DNA from: Promethearchaeota archaeon
GTDB taxonomy: Archaea > Asgardarchaeota > Lokiarchaeia > Sigyniarchaeales > SOKP01
Direction: 5' to 3'
Assembly: GCA_019058365.1 (NCBI GenBank)
Contig: JAHPZE010000018.1
Location: forward strand, 17,801-81,800
Length of the DNA stretch: 64,000 nucleotides
Below the pieces are notes generated by a model. That model was given only the letters and a program-made list of their open reading frames with translations. It had not been told where the DNA came from and did not search any database. Below are positions 18,001 through 26,792 of the stretch, piece by piece. The first letter of the stretch is position 1; the number at the start of each line of letters is the position of its first letter. The translations under genes and the position numbers were made by a program.

Positions 18001-19970
18001 TTTGGACTAAAAATTCTGATCAATGGATAGAAATTGACACTAAAATAGCAAGATCGATCCCAATTTCTGCTTATACCGTAGATGAACAGATTTACCGAAG
18101 ATTACCCTCATTGGTAATAGGAACAGTTGATAAATTCGCCCAACTAGCCTTTAATGATAATGCAGGCACTATGTTTGGACATTTAGAATTATATTCTCCG
18201 AATTTTGGATTCTTTAAAGAAAATGTAGTTCCAAAAATTGGTGATGTAAGAATCAGAACATTTGATATTGGTCTATTAGATCCTCCCGAAATTATTTTGC
18301 AGGACGAATTACATCTAATTGTTGGACCATTAGGGAGTATGGTTGGTATTTATGAAACTGTTATTGATGAGCTTTGTAAGAGAATGGAGGGTGAAAGAGA
18401 ATTAAGACCAAAATATATTGCTTCAACAGCAACAATTAAAGCGGGAGAGCAACAAACTCAATGCCTATATAATCGTAAATTTTCGATATTTCCTCCTTAT
18501 GGAATCGATGAGACTGATAGTTTCTTTTTAATAAATCAAGATTTACACCCATGTAAAGAAGACGTGCCCGGTCGTCTATATATTGGCTTATGTTGTCCAG
18601 GAAAAAGCGCTCAAACTCCATTATCCCATATATGGGGGTCAATATTCCAAAAAACATTTGAACTCATGCAAAGTATTAAAGATAACCCCGATCCAACATT
18701 TACTATAGATCAAAGAAACGAACAACTCAGGCAATTAGATCCATACTGGACTATAGTGGGATATTTTAATGCTATCCGTGAATTGGCAGGAGTTAGGGCA
18801 GTATATCATCAGGAATTTGTCGCTTGGATGAGATTATTTTACGGTAAAACTAAATTCCGCCCATTTCATGAAAAATTAAATGAACCAATTGAATTATCAA
18901 GCAGAACGGATTCAATTATATTACCTGAATATTTTGAACGGTTAGATAAAAGTTTAAAACTATTAGATGATGGATCGGAGGGGTATAAAGTAAAGGAACC
19001 TGTAAATGGTGTTTTAACTACAAGTATGTTTGGAACAGGGGTAGATGTTGTTAGATTAGGTGTTATGGTTGTTAATGGACAACCAAAAACTACTGCAAGT
19101 TATATACAAGCAACTGGAAGGATAGGAAGGAGAATTGGAGGGATAGCTACTATCTTACTTAGAGCAGGTCGCCCCAGAGATCTAGACCATTATGAACGAT
19201 TCTCAGGGTATCACAGGGCTATTTATAAATATGTAGAACCGATTACAGTTATGCCATTTTCACTAAATTGTATGAAAATAGCATTTGGGCCGTTAGCTGT
19301 AGCCCTTTTGAGACAATCAAAGAATATAAAAAATCTCCTTATCTCAACTAGCTGGCGGGGTAAGCAAAAAGGGCATACTAATATCCTCAATCTAAGTCAA
19401 CTATCTGGTACTCCGGTTTCAACACCTGTTGAACCTATTAATTCCATGGAATTTAATCAAATTATTAAAGTCTTTGAAGACAGGCTCCAAACACAAGACA
19501 CTGATCGTAAACCAAAACAAGAACATTACGATGAGGCAAAAAATGAATTTTTTGAAAAATCTGGTAGATGGCAGGAATATGCGATTAATATTAAGGTGAA
19601 GAAAGCCTTTACTTATAGCGAAGCAACAATAGATAACCCCCCAAGTAAATCAGTTGTCCTTGGAGATCCACAACATCAAGTTGCAGCAAGTAAACCTAAA
19701 AGAGCAACCTCCACAGCCCCATTAATCCACGTAGTGTTTCAAAATTCACCCATGTCTTTACGTGGAGTTGAAAAAATGACTACTTTTGGAATCTTTGCAG
19801 ATTATAAAAAAACTAAAGAGAAAATTGAAAGAAAGACCATGAGGAAAAGTAGGGGAAATAAGAAACCCAGCAAAATGCCAGCTAAAAAAACCGAGAAAAA
19901 TCCTCCAAAATCAGGACCTGTAAGAGGAGTAAAGAGAAAACCACCAATGGGGGTTTTTAGACGTACGTGA
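15018..19970 (+). CDS. drmA: DISARM-type helicase DrmA
   Basis: This 1650-residue SF2 helicase has Walker A WFPTGGGKTEA (617-627), then RYTLRLLTIQQFRRA and VGLWVGSGMTPNRL, both hallmark DrmA stretches. Motif II is QDELHLI (Asp1096-His1099). A long C-terminal helicase half carries FGTGVDVVRLGVM and QATGRIGRRIGG (about 1364-1374). Zinc-like pairs CPVC and CCNPKC lie in the middle. It is longer than the DrmA proteins I know (about 1100-1300 aa), because of an acidic N-terminal insertion and a Lys/Arg-rich tail. In DISARM, DrmA and DrmB form the DNA-sensing, translocating core. It is followed by drmB after 51 bp. Confidence 0.87.
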   Translation: MVIRKNRELIISDLVGTMLGPKYGLTEVYHATMNPWKVYLTGVLAPNNAEPDEDAENEDIETTISEDNDVDVSQISDPEEFTPSLSSSSQPQSFGISFIASSPEDCAMLDCCFTWARYLWHPDWSRIQKEYEDNKLVGWYDEDFINEITKRVQEEGVKKKGANDEQDEGAKEDNYVVDEEKKKGGSFLVEDDSEEPDLTPTIFGGWKRDPRYLILKGLKVCPDSDKIFIDQSTLKNSEIIQELDYTFPEEDEAFRIYIRIRKLSNITQTKLNYFHISLYFVNDAERIYITDLPEAEQKVSLGKPTEAYIFQPQIRIKCRGDTQITSEELHSAKEIYFEKEEEMDLENEKDELETYLKGIDCISNEKPPEDKILNLIYMKKREKAKGHMCSAIWDEIDPERPYENTDAIRSPPFYWTDGELLKDADRNYFYLSDIRTEFVPIISVSAPDFNWRSKIAYSNGKIIQSPLTGNMRDETFLDPLFIAEKCWDREVLKVTFHELIEEYENWMRVQSQIILNSYVYKSNPNIARIAKYNLRNHLKIFKRIKRGLQVLDSNPEARICFCYANKVIQLQNYWVEKRKPNPMKFYWRPFQIAFLLLSISGIINKDDVDRDYIDLIWFPTGGGKTEAYLLTAAFTLAYRRRIAYKDSEKLPFIENGTYLISRYTLRLLTIQQFRRANLMVLAADCLRVKNLPQKIGNSIVGWIPEDFGVNDNPEVKKQFGYLWESYNWIWGTHRFSVGLWVGSGMTPNRLERSWAFGRPYYGALDALKVKIDLTKETEEKARANEKVDEDDVDQDAPPISDFDEQPQDIEDSRTINRNIRNVVKEIGDPAQIVNCPVCDAVLSLPKSREQYLSTEINNFFLLMKVKDTTIIPDGNTLRTKLELVINSSVNLFPFTNRILGIAIWKSPDIYSVNFSFKARDDRSYDSERLEEWWLNLSHQIPMIEILSVDIRNPGYYYLHHNNKCYDFEIRCCNPKCELNLVNWAEGTNIPNEDTFWTKNSDQWIEIDTKIARSIPISAYTVDEQIYRRLPSLVIGTVDKFAQLAFNDNAGTMFGHLELYSPNFGFFKENVVPKIGDVRIRTFDIGLLDPPEIILQDELHLIVGPLGSMVGIYETVIDELCKRMEGERELRPKYIASTATIKAGEQQTQCLYNRKFSIFPPYGIDETDSFFLINQDLHPCKEDVPGRLYIGLCCPGKSAQTPLSHIWGSIFQKTFELMQSIKDNPDPTFTIDQRNEQLRQLDPYWTIVGYFNAIRELAGVRAVYHQEFVAWMRLFYGKTKFRPFHEKLNEPIELSSRTDSIILPEYFERLDKSLKLLDDGSEGYKVKEPVNGVLTTSMFGTGVDVVRLGVMVVNGQPKTTASYIQATGRIGRRIGGIATILLRAGRPRDLDHYERFSGYHRAIYKYVEPITVMPFSLNCMKIAFGPLAVALLRQSKNIKNLLISTSWRGKQKGHTNILNLSQLSGTPVSTPVEPINSMEFNQIIKVFEDRLQTQDTDRKPKQEHYDEAKNEFFEKSGRWQEYAINIKVKKAFTYSEATIDNPPSKSVVLGDPQHQVAASKPKRATSTAPLIHVVFQNSPMSLRGVEKMTTFGIFADYKKTKEKIERKTMRKSRGNKKPSKMPAKKTEKNPPKSGPVRGVKRKPPMGVFRRT

Positions 19971-20021
19971 TGTTTATGAAAATATATATTAATAAGATAA
20001 TTAAATGAGAGGGAATATTTT

Positions 20022-22190
20022 ATGGCAAAAAGACCAAGAATTAGAAGAAGGGTGAATGAAAGAAGGGTAGTTTTACCCATGAATCCACTCCAGTTAAGAC
20101 CTTCACAATTTATTACTACTTATGGTGTAGGTGCTCTTGTTGATGGACGTCAGGGGTCATCAATTATTTTGGAGTTTGAAAAATCAGAATTATTCCCTTC
20201 AACTAAACCTGATTTGGGAACAGATGAATTTATCTGTTATGTGGTTGCATTACCAGGAGCATCCCGATTATCAAAAGTTTTAGAAAATAAAAACGCAGAG
20301 CGTAAGGAAATCGGCCTATTCAGAATGATTACAAATTCTGATTTAAATGTTGAAGACAGATTTGAAATATATAAAACACTACGTTTCCCTGAATATTCTC
20401 TATGCAATAAGCACGGGAATACACAAATTATTTACCATCGCCATTATCCCAGAGATTTTGAAAAAGGAATATTCGGGATTTGCCCTAAATGTCTAGCTGA
20501 TCCTGAAAGAAACACTCAGAATTATCAAAGTGATCAAGAGGTTATTCGCTTCATCCAAATTTGCAAAAATGGCCATTTAAATGATGTGGATTGGAATTAC
20601 GAGGTCCATAGAAAAAAAATTCAGGGAACTACGGATAGACCATGTAAATTTACTCATCTAGAATGGATCGAGGAGGGGTCTGAATTGCAATATGTAAAGA
20701 TAAAGTGTCCTCACTGTCATGAAAGTATCAATTTAAAACAACTTAAAAATAGAAAAATAAGATGTAGAAGAGGAATGCCATGGAAGGGAAAGGAGACAAC
20801 AATACAAGGAAGGTCCCGAATATCTGAAGATCATTTTCCTTGCGATGAATATGTCCAAATTATCCAGCGAAATGCCTCAAATGTCTTCATTTCTCAATTA
20901 ATCACTTCAATTTCTTTACCAAAGGAAGCCAATGCATTTTATCGCACTCTAAATTATAAAATTATTATTAATGAGATGTACAATAATTTAATAATTGACT
21001 TCTCTACGCTTTTCCACTTTTATGAAACTCATCAAGCAGAGGAAACCATTAAACAAAATCCTGGCTTTGGTGACTCTTTTGAAATTCTAAAAAAAATAAG
21101 AACAATGGGAGCACAGGAAATTAGTAAAGCTGAAGATATTATCTCTTATTTCATTAATGATGTATTGAAAGCTAGTGGTACTTTTGATGAGATGGACCTA
21201 AGAAGAGAAGAGTTTAGAGCATTTAAAACTGGAGAATCAGAAAGTAGTCTAAAAATTGACCCAAATTTAGTAATTGAAGATCCTATTGAAGTTGATTATC
21301 AATGGATGGGAACAATCCCAATTACATTTAGAGTTACCCCAATACCAAAACTAGAGGCTATTCTTGTTCAAAAAGGTTTTCAACGGATTGCCAGACCACC
21401 AAAATCTAAAGAAGAAAGACATGAAACTGATATTTCACATGCTACAACAAGGAGAACTCCCTATATTGATGTTAATGGACATCATTGGTACCTATCAGAA
21501 AAATTACAAGGGGAGGGAATATTTATTACTTTAAAAAATCCAAAAATCTTAGGTTTTTCAGACGAAAATAGTAAAAAATGGAAATATATGGAAGAATTAG
21601 TAAATCTATTCCCCCAATACTATAAAACGGAGGGTGAAGAAAATGGAGGTGGATCTGAAGATGATAAAGCTCCTCTCAATAATAAACTTACTAGCGATGA
21701 TTCTGGGGAAGTTTCTAAAGAATCAATAGAGGATGCTGCATATGCTTACTCATTTTTCGGTAGAAATTTTGAAGCTTTTGCAAATCCGTTAGGAACATGG
21801 TGGCATACTTTGGCACATCGATTAATACTCGCTCTATCACTAGATTGTGGATATTCGAGTGCAGCTCTACGAGAAAGGTTATACATCGATGGAGAAGAAG
21901 GTGGAGTGCTAATCTTCGCAACACAGGCTGGAGAGGATGGTACTCTAGGAGGACTTATTTCACAAGCTCAAGAATACAGATTTAAAGAAATTCTCGAACT
22001 TGCTCTATCCAATATTAATAACTGTTCAAATGATCCTAATTGTCTTGAAAGTAATATCGATGATAATCTATTTGGGGCCCGAGCCCCCAATGGAGCAGCA
22101 TGCTATGCATGTCTTTTTCTATCTGAGACTTCTTGTGAATTTGGTAACATTGGACTTGATAGAAAATTACTCATAAATAATCCAAGTTAA
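20022..22190 (+). CDS. drmB: DISARM DUF1998 protein DrmB
   Basis: The N-terminus LRPSQFITTYGVGALVDG is the DrmB opening ('RpSQlv.tfGpG.lvdl'). Several zinc-binding pairs follow (CPKC, CKNGH, CPHCHES). The C-terminal DUF1998 domain has GTWWHTLAHRLI (His595, His599), a GEEGGVLIFATQAGEDGTLG stretch and CYACLFLSETSCEFGN. DrmB partners DrmA in every DISARM class. The start ATG follows GAGAGGG. Length 722 is normal for the family. It sits 14 bp before the UvrD gene, so the operon is continuous. Confidence is high from both sequence and its neighbour. Confidence 0.88.
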   Translation: MAKRPRIRRRVNERRVVLPMNPLQLRPSQFITTYGVGALVDGRQGSSIILEFEKSELFPSTKPDLGTDEFICYVVALPGASRLSKVLENKNAERKEIGLFRMITNSDLNVEDRFEIYKTLRFPEYSLCNKHGNTQIIYHRHYPRDFEKGIFGICPKCLADPERNTQNYQSDQEVIRFIQICKNGHLNDVDWNYEVHRKKIQGTTDRPCKFTHLEWIEEGSELQYVKIKCPHCHESINLKQLKNRKIRCRRGMPWKGKETTIQGRSRISEDHFPCDEYVQIIQRNASNVFISQLITSISLPKEANAFYRTLNYKIIINEMYNNLIIDFSTLFHFYETHQAEETIKQNPGFGDSFEILKKIRTMGAQEISKAEDIISYFINDVLKASGTFDEMDLRREEFRAFKTGESESSLKIDPNLVIEDPIEVDYQWMGTIPITFRVTPIPKLEAILVQKGFQRIARPPKSKEERHETDISHATTRRTPYIDVNGHHWYLSEKLQGEGIFITLKNPKILGFSDENSKKWKYMEELVNLFPQYYKTEGEENGGGSEDDKAPLNNKLTSDDSGEVSKESIEDAAYAYSFFGRNFEAFANPLGTWWHTLAHRLILALSLDCGYSSAALRERLYIDGEEGGVLIFATQAGEDGTLGGLISQAQEYRFKEILELALSNINNCSNDPNCLESNIDDNLFGARAPNGAACYACLFLSETSCEFGNIGLDRKLLINNPS

Positions 22191-22204
22191 ATTATAATAA
22201 TTAG

Positions 22205-24199
22205 GTGTTAAAAATAACTGATATACTCTCAAAATATGAAACAACCAAAATCTCACAAAAAATGCTAATAAAAGGAGAACCTGGAACAGGTAAAACTGAA
22301 CTATTTGCTAAGCGAGTCGTCCACCTAATTGAAGAAGAAGGGTTAGAACCTAGAGCCATATTAATCTTAAGCTTTACGCGAAATTCGGTACGCGAAATGA
22401 AGGATAGAATCAAGAAGATATTAAAAAAAACATCTCCTCAGGTATTTAATAAATTAAAAATAATGACATTTGATAGATTTGCCGCAAAAATCCTGCAAGA
22501 TGATAGAGAATATAGGGTTTTTGACAATAAATTTGAGACAAATATCTCTAATGCCGTCTCGTTTTTATTAGATTATACAAATAGAAGTGAAGATTTTCAA
22601 TATTTCTTTAGTCGTATAAGATATGTAATTGTTGATGAGATTCAAGATCTATATTATGGTCGTGCTGCTATGTTACAATGCATTTTTTCAACTCTCGCTC
22701 GGATCCAAGATCAATGGGGTTACTTACTCCTATTAGATGAGTGTCAGGAGATATTCTCTTATATGGAAAAAAAAGGAGAAAAATCTGAACTGGGGAATTT
22801 TTTTAAGCGTTCCAAGAATTTTGTTGAATGGGCTATAAAATGGACTGAGAAAAATTATCCTGATGATTTTATAAATGAAATGTTGGATATTCCTATGAGT
22901 GAGAATATACGATTTAAAGACTTAAAAAATGGAAAATTATGTTCCATTATGAAAACGGCACGCTTCATTCTTACAAATCACCCTGATAATATAAAAAAAC
23001 TTAAAAGTTTAAAAAATCGCTTTCCATTAATTACCATTCAAGGAGAGGAAGAATTTTTTCATTTACTTAGAGATAATGAAGATAAAAACAAAACAACTTG
23101 TCTATTATTCAGAGGTAATGAAACGGCAACAAATTTCTCTCTTAAGCTGTACCAGCAAAATCCTCCTTTCAATCACATATATCAATTAAGCAACCAAAGT
23201 AAGGTATTTCCCAATTGGATTGCATTTTCAGTTAAAAATAGTATTAGGGATGATTTAAACTTATCAGATAGTGCTTATATAGAAAAGGAAAAGTATATCG
23301 AGATTTGGAATTTGATGAATTTACAACCAAAATTTAACTTAGATGCTGATAATGCATGGAACTTCCTTTCTTTTATGGCTACAGAAAGTGAAGATGAGGA
23401 ATACATCGACCTCGAGAAATTGAAGTATGGGCTATTGCGGAACTACTCGGATTCATTATTAACAGAATATGGTTATAATGCTGCACCAATTATAATTTCA
23501 AATATACACAAGTCCAAAGGTCGTGAGTATGATTATGTCTTCTTAGAGGATGCATCTCTACCAAATGGAAAAATGTTTGATTTGGATTCCGTACAATTAT
23601 TTGCTAGGTTAAATTATGTTGCACTAACTCGTTGCAGGAAAGACTTCAAATTATTATCTTCCACCCATCGTAGTTTTTATAATTATCGAACTAATGATGA
23701 ATATGAGAATCTAGGTCAGTTTATTTTTAAAATTAAAGAAAAAGATAATGAGAAAATCTTAGAAAAGATCTCATTTTTATTATCTAATGAGGAAAATTCT
23801 AATAACAAACAAGAAAAAATATGGAATTTAAAACTGGGAGAACCTGTAAAAGTTGTAGTAAAAGTTGATCCTCCTGAAAAATTTGCACGAGTGTATATTT
23901 TAAACCAAAATCCTAATAAGAAAAATGAAGAGCTCTGTGTAATAACAGAATCTTATACAAAAAGAATAATTAAGAAAATTAATGGTTTATTGGACAATAC
24001 TGATATAAGCAAAGAGAAAATAAAAAGAAGAAATGATAACACATACACCCTTGTGGGTGCTAGAATAGTAAGCTTAAACACGGAATTATTACCCCCAAAT
24101 GTTAAGGAATTCAATCAAGTAGATATACCCCTTAAAGATTTTCTAATTGGGTATTGGTTAGGCTTTAGAATAATGGGGCCGCTCTATATAAAAAATTAA
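22205..24199 (+). CDS. UvrD/Rep-type SF1 helicase
   Basis: SF1 motifs are present in order: Walker A GEPGTGKTE (Lys30), motif Ia SFTRNSVREM, motif II VDEIQDLY (about 142), a motif III-like LLLLDECQEIF, motif V NIHKSKGREYDYVFLED, and motif VI LNYVALTRCRKDF. The 664-residue protein ends in an unrecognised 170-residue C-terminal domain. Start GTG at 22205 is 14 bp after drmB, and the stop is 3 bp before the NERD-helicase start, so all are translated as one operon. UvrD-type helicases are not standard DISARM subunits. I infer a processing or translocating factor specific to this variant. Confidence 0.8.
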   Translation: MLKITDILSKYETTKISQKMLIKGEPGTGKTELFAKRVVHLIEEEGLEPRAILILSFTRNSVREMKDRIKKILKKTSPQVFNKLKIMTFDRFAAKILQDDREYRVFDNKFETNISNAVSFLLDYTNRSEDFQYFFSRIRYVIVDEIQDLYYGRAAMLQCIFSTLARIQDQWGYLLLLDECQEIFSYMEKKGEKSELGNFFKRSKNFVEWAIKWTEKNYPDDFINEMLDIPMSENIRFKDLKNGKLCSIMKTARFILTNHPDNIKKLKSLKNRFPLITIQGEEEFFHLLRDNEDKNKTTCLLFRGNETATNFSLKLYQQNPPFNHIYQLSNQSKVFPNWIAFSVKNSIRDDLNLSDSAYIEKEKYIEIWNLMNLQPKFNLDADNAWNFLSFMATESEDEEYIDLEKLKYGLLRNYSDSLLTEYGYNAAPIIISNIHKSKGREYDYVFLEDASLPNGKMFDLDSVQLFARLNYVALTRCRKDFKLLSSTHRSFYNYRTNDEYENLGQFIFKIKEKDNEKILEKISFLLSNEENSNNKQEKIWNLKLGEPVKVVVKVDPPEKFARVYILNQNPNKKNEELCVITESYTKRIIKKINGLLDNTDISKEKIKRRNDNTYTLVGARIVSLNTELLPPNVKEFNQVDIPLKDFLIGYWLGFRIMGPLYIKN

Positions 24200-24202
24200 T
24201 CG

Positions 24203-26101
24203 GTGAATAAGATGGTTAAAAAATTTCCTTCTACTGAAAATGACCTAAGACTTAAAAGGCCTGATGTTCCACGTTCAGAAATGATATTTTATGAGATTAT
24301 TGATGATTTAAGCGATAACTGGGTCGTATGGCATTCAGTTGAATGGATAGATGAACCAGAAATGAGAGTAGGAGAAGCTGATTTTCTAATATTCAATCAT
24401 AACTATGGATTTTTAGTAATTGAAGTGAAAGGTGGAATTATAACATATGAAGATGATATTTTTTACCAAAAGAATCAAAAAACTGAAAATATAACAAAAA
24501 TACAAGACCCTTTCTATCAAGCAAGGAAATCTACATATTTTTTCAGAGATTACTATACGAAAAAAGCTTTGTTAGAATCTAATCCAAGAGAACTTTTGTA
24601 TTTTTCAGGAAAGAGAGGAAACTTTCCACTATATTATAATTACGGAGTCTTCTTTCCGGGGTCATATTTTAAGAATGATAATGAAGGACTAGCTGGAAGT
24701 CTTAGAACTCCTTTCGATAAGATTTTTGATATATCAGACTATAAAGAACAAGAGACTTGGGTTGAAGAAAATCAAAAAGGAATCACACTTTCTCCATTGG
24801 AAAAATTTCTTATTAACTTATTTAAAGGATTCAAGAAGAGAAGCCTAAAGTTCCCAAGACTAAAAGATTACTTCCCAAAATTAATTAGTCCAAATATAGT
24901 TACAGCTTTTAGGTTAAATCGGTATTTAGAGGAGAGAAATGAGGAACTTATGGGCATAAATGAAGAACAAAATATGATTCTTGATTCACTCTATGCTAAA
25001 CCCCATTGCATTTTTAAAGGAAGCGCTGGATCTGGAAAAACATTTATGGCTATAAAAAAAGCATTAATGAATTACCAAGAGGGCAAAAGAACGCTATTTC
25101 TCTGTTTTAATAAAGAATTACGTGATTTTCTATATTATTATTTCTCAAAAGAATTCAAGCGTAAAGATAGTGCTTGGCATAAAAAAATTCAAGTTTATTC
25201 CATAAATCTTTATTTAAGTGTTATTTGCGAAAAACTATTTGATTTTGATACAATAAAACAAATAAAAAATGAGATTTTTAATTTCCAGTATGAAAATGTA
25301 GCTCATAAGATAAAAACTGAAGTTGAGAGTCAAAAGTTTACATCATCCTATAAGTTCGATGCCGTACTCGTAGATGAGGCTCAGGATATGGATGAAAATC
25401 TATGGGATCTGTTCATTTACTTTTTAAATGATCCCCAAAAATCAATTTATTATATTTTTTATGACCCAGAACAAGCGCTATTTGTCGAAAACTTTGATCC
25501 CAATAGATTTGGGTTAGATATGGGTAATGATCTAATCTTACGTCAAAGAAATATAAGGAATACAACACAGATTGCTCAGTGGCTTAAAGATAAAACTACT
25601 TATGGTGAATACAAGGAATTTTCCGGTATTAAAGGTTTTAATATAGATGATAACAACCAGTTTGATAACCCTGTAGAGGCGATAAACTTTATAATTAACG
25701 AAGTTAAAGACAACATCCTAAAATCTGAAGTGGAACCAGAGAAAATTGGTATACTATCTTTTTTCAAGTTAAATACGGTCTTTAATAAAGTACGGGAGAA
25801 TGATCTCTGTAAATACCTATGGTTCAAGAATGAAGAGGAACCTAAATTCGATTCTATGTTTATAGTAGAACCAAATAATGTTAAAGACTTACCTATAATA
25901 AAACGAACATTAAATAAATGGGTTTTATTATTTACGACTATCTCGTCATTCAAAGGCCTCGAAAAGGATATTATTTTTCTTTTAGTTCCAAAACTGGAAT
26001 TATTTAAAAAGGAAAACCCTAATCAGTATAAATTTTTCCTAATGCAAATTTATGTAGGAGCATCTAGAGCTAAATTTAAATTATATTTAGTGGAATATTA
26101 A
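24203..26101 (+). CDS. NERD nuclease-UvrD helicase fusion
   Basis: Residues about 20-200 form a NERD nuclease-related domain with a PD-(D/E)XK core: VGEADFLIF (Asp60) and FLVIEVKGG (Glu74-x-Lys76). The SF1 helicase part follows: Walker A GSAGSGKTF (about 273-281), motif II VDEAQDMDENLWDL, FYDPEQALF as motif III, TISSFKGLEKDIIFLL as motif V and YVGASRAKFKLYLVE as motif VI. NERD-helicase fusions occur in several phage-defence loci. GTG at 24203 starts 3 bp after the previous gene (an ATG at 24212 is possible). It would supply a nuclease to a locus that otherwise lacks one. Confidence 0.8.
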   Translation: MNKMVKKFPSTENDLRLKRPDVPRSEMIFYEIIDDLSDNWVVWHSVEWIDEPEMRVGEADFLIFNHNYGFLVIEVKGGIITYEDDIFYQKNQKTENITKIQDPFYQARKSTYFFRDYYTKKALLESNPRELLYFSGKRGNFPLYYNYGVFFPGSYFKNDNEGLAGSLRTPFDKIFDISDYKEQETWVEENQKGITLSPLEKFLINLFKGFKKRSLKFPRLKDYFPKLISPNIVTAFRLNRYLEERNEELMGINEEQNMILDSLYAKPHCIFKGSAGSGKTFMAIKKALMNYQEGKRTLFLCFNKELRDFLYYYFSKEFKRKDSAWHKKIQVYSINLYLSVICEKLFDFDTIKQIKNEIFNFQYENVAHKIKTEVESQKFTSSYKFDAVLVDEAQDMDENLWDLFIYFLNDPQKSIYYIFYDPEQALFVENFDPNRFGLDMGNDLILRQRNIRNTTQIAQWLKDKTTYGEYKEFSGIKGFNIDDNNQFDNPVEAINFIINEVKDNILKSEVEPEKIGILSFFKLNTVFNKVRENDLCKYLWFKNEEEPKFDSMFIVEPNNVKDLPIIKRTLNKWVLLFTTISSFKGLEKDIIFLLVPKLELFKKENPNQYKFFLMQIYVGASRAKFKLYLVEY

Positions 26102-26141
26102 CTCATTTTAAATTTGTTGTGACTTTATGGATCCTATATAA

Positions 26142-26792
26142 ATGGATAAAAATAAGGCATTTTTTAATGAAAATATTGTAAAATGGGGTAAATCAAACTT
26201 AAGGGATTTTCCATGGAGGAAAAACATTACCCCTTATAGAATCTTGATAGGAGAACTACTTTTACAGAGAACTACTTCTAAACAAGTCGATGATGTATTC
26301 AATGAGTTTATTGATGAATATCCTATACCAAAAGATTTAGCTGAAAGTGATGTAGACAAAATTCTAGAAATTATCAAGCCCCTTGGGCTTTATAGACGTG
26401 CTAATGCACTTTTCAAGCTCGCAAATCAATTAGAAAACGAACATTTAGGAGTGATACCTAAAAATTATACAGATTTAATTAAACTATTTGGAGTGGGAAA
26501 GTACATAGCAAATACGGTCCTCTGTTTTAGCTTCAATGAACGAGTTCCGATAGTTGATACAAATGTGATAAGAATTTTCAAGAGGTTTTTTAACTTCAAA
26601 TCTGATAAAAAATACATTGAATCAGATAAAAAAATCTGGGAATTTGCAGAAAGTCTATTACCAAAAAATGATTGCCGATTGTATAACTATTCTTTACTGG
26701 ATTTTGGTAATTTAGTCTGTAGACCAAAAAATCCAGAATGTCAAGACTGTATAATACGGGAAAAATGCGTTTATTATAACAACAAGTTATAA
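26142..26792 (+). CDS. HhH-GPD T:G mismatch DNA glycosylase (Mig-like)
   Basis: This is a 216-residue MutY/EndoIII-superfamily glycosylase. The helix-hairpin-helix FGVGKYIAN has Tyr121 where MutY has Ser and EndoIII has the catalytic Lys. Tyr at this site is the mark of Mig.MthI-type T(U):G mismatch glycosylases, as best I recall. The catalytic Asp139 lies in IVDTNVIR. The iron-sulfur motif C-x6-C-x2-C-x5-C is complete (193, 200, 203, 209). Mig enzymes remove T arising from deaminated 5-methylcytosine and are encoded beside m5C methyltransferases. That fits the methyltransferase at 30.8 kb. It is the last gene of the rightward operon and abuts the next gene end to end. Confidence 0.82.
   Translation: MDKNKAFFNENIVKWGKSNLRDFPWRKNITPYRILIGELLLQRTTSKQVDDVFNEFIDEYPIPKDLAESDVDKILEIIKPLGLYRRANALFKLANQLENEHLGVIPKNYTDLIKLFGVGKYIANTVLCFSFNERVPIVDTNVIRIFKRFFNFKSDKKYIESDKKIWEFAESLLPKNDCRLYNYSLLDFGNLVCRPKNPECQDCIIREKCVYYNNKL

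Noticed and set aside
16861..19200. Large SF2 helicase as a type I restriction HsdR or SNF2 protein
   Set aside because: The RYTLRLLT, GLWVGSGMTPN and QDELHLI stretches and the adjacent DUF1998 gene fit DrmA. There is no HsdR nuclease domain or HsdM/HsdS partner.
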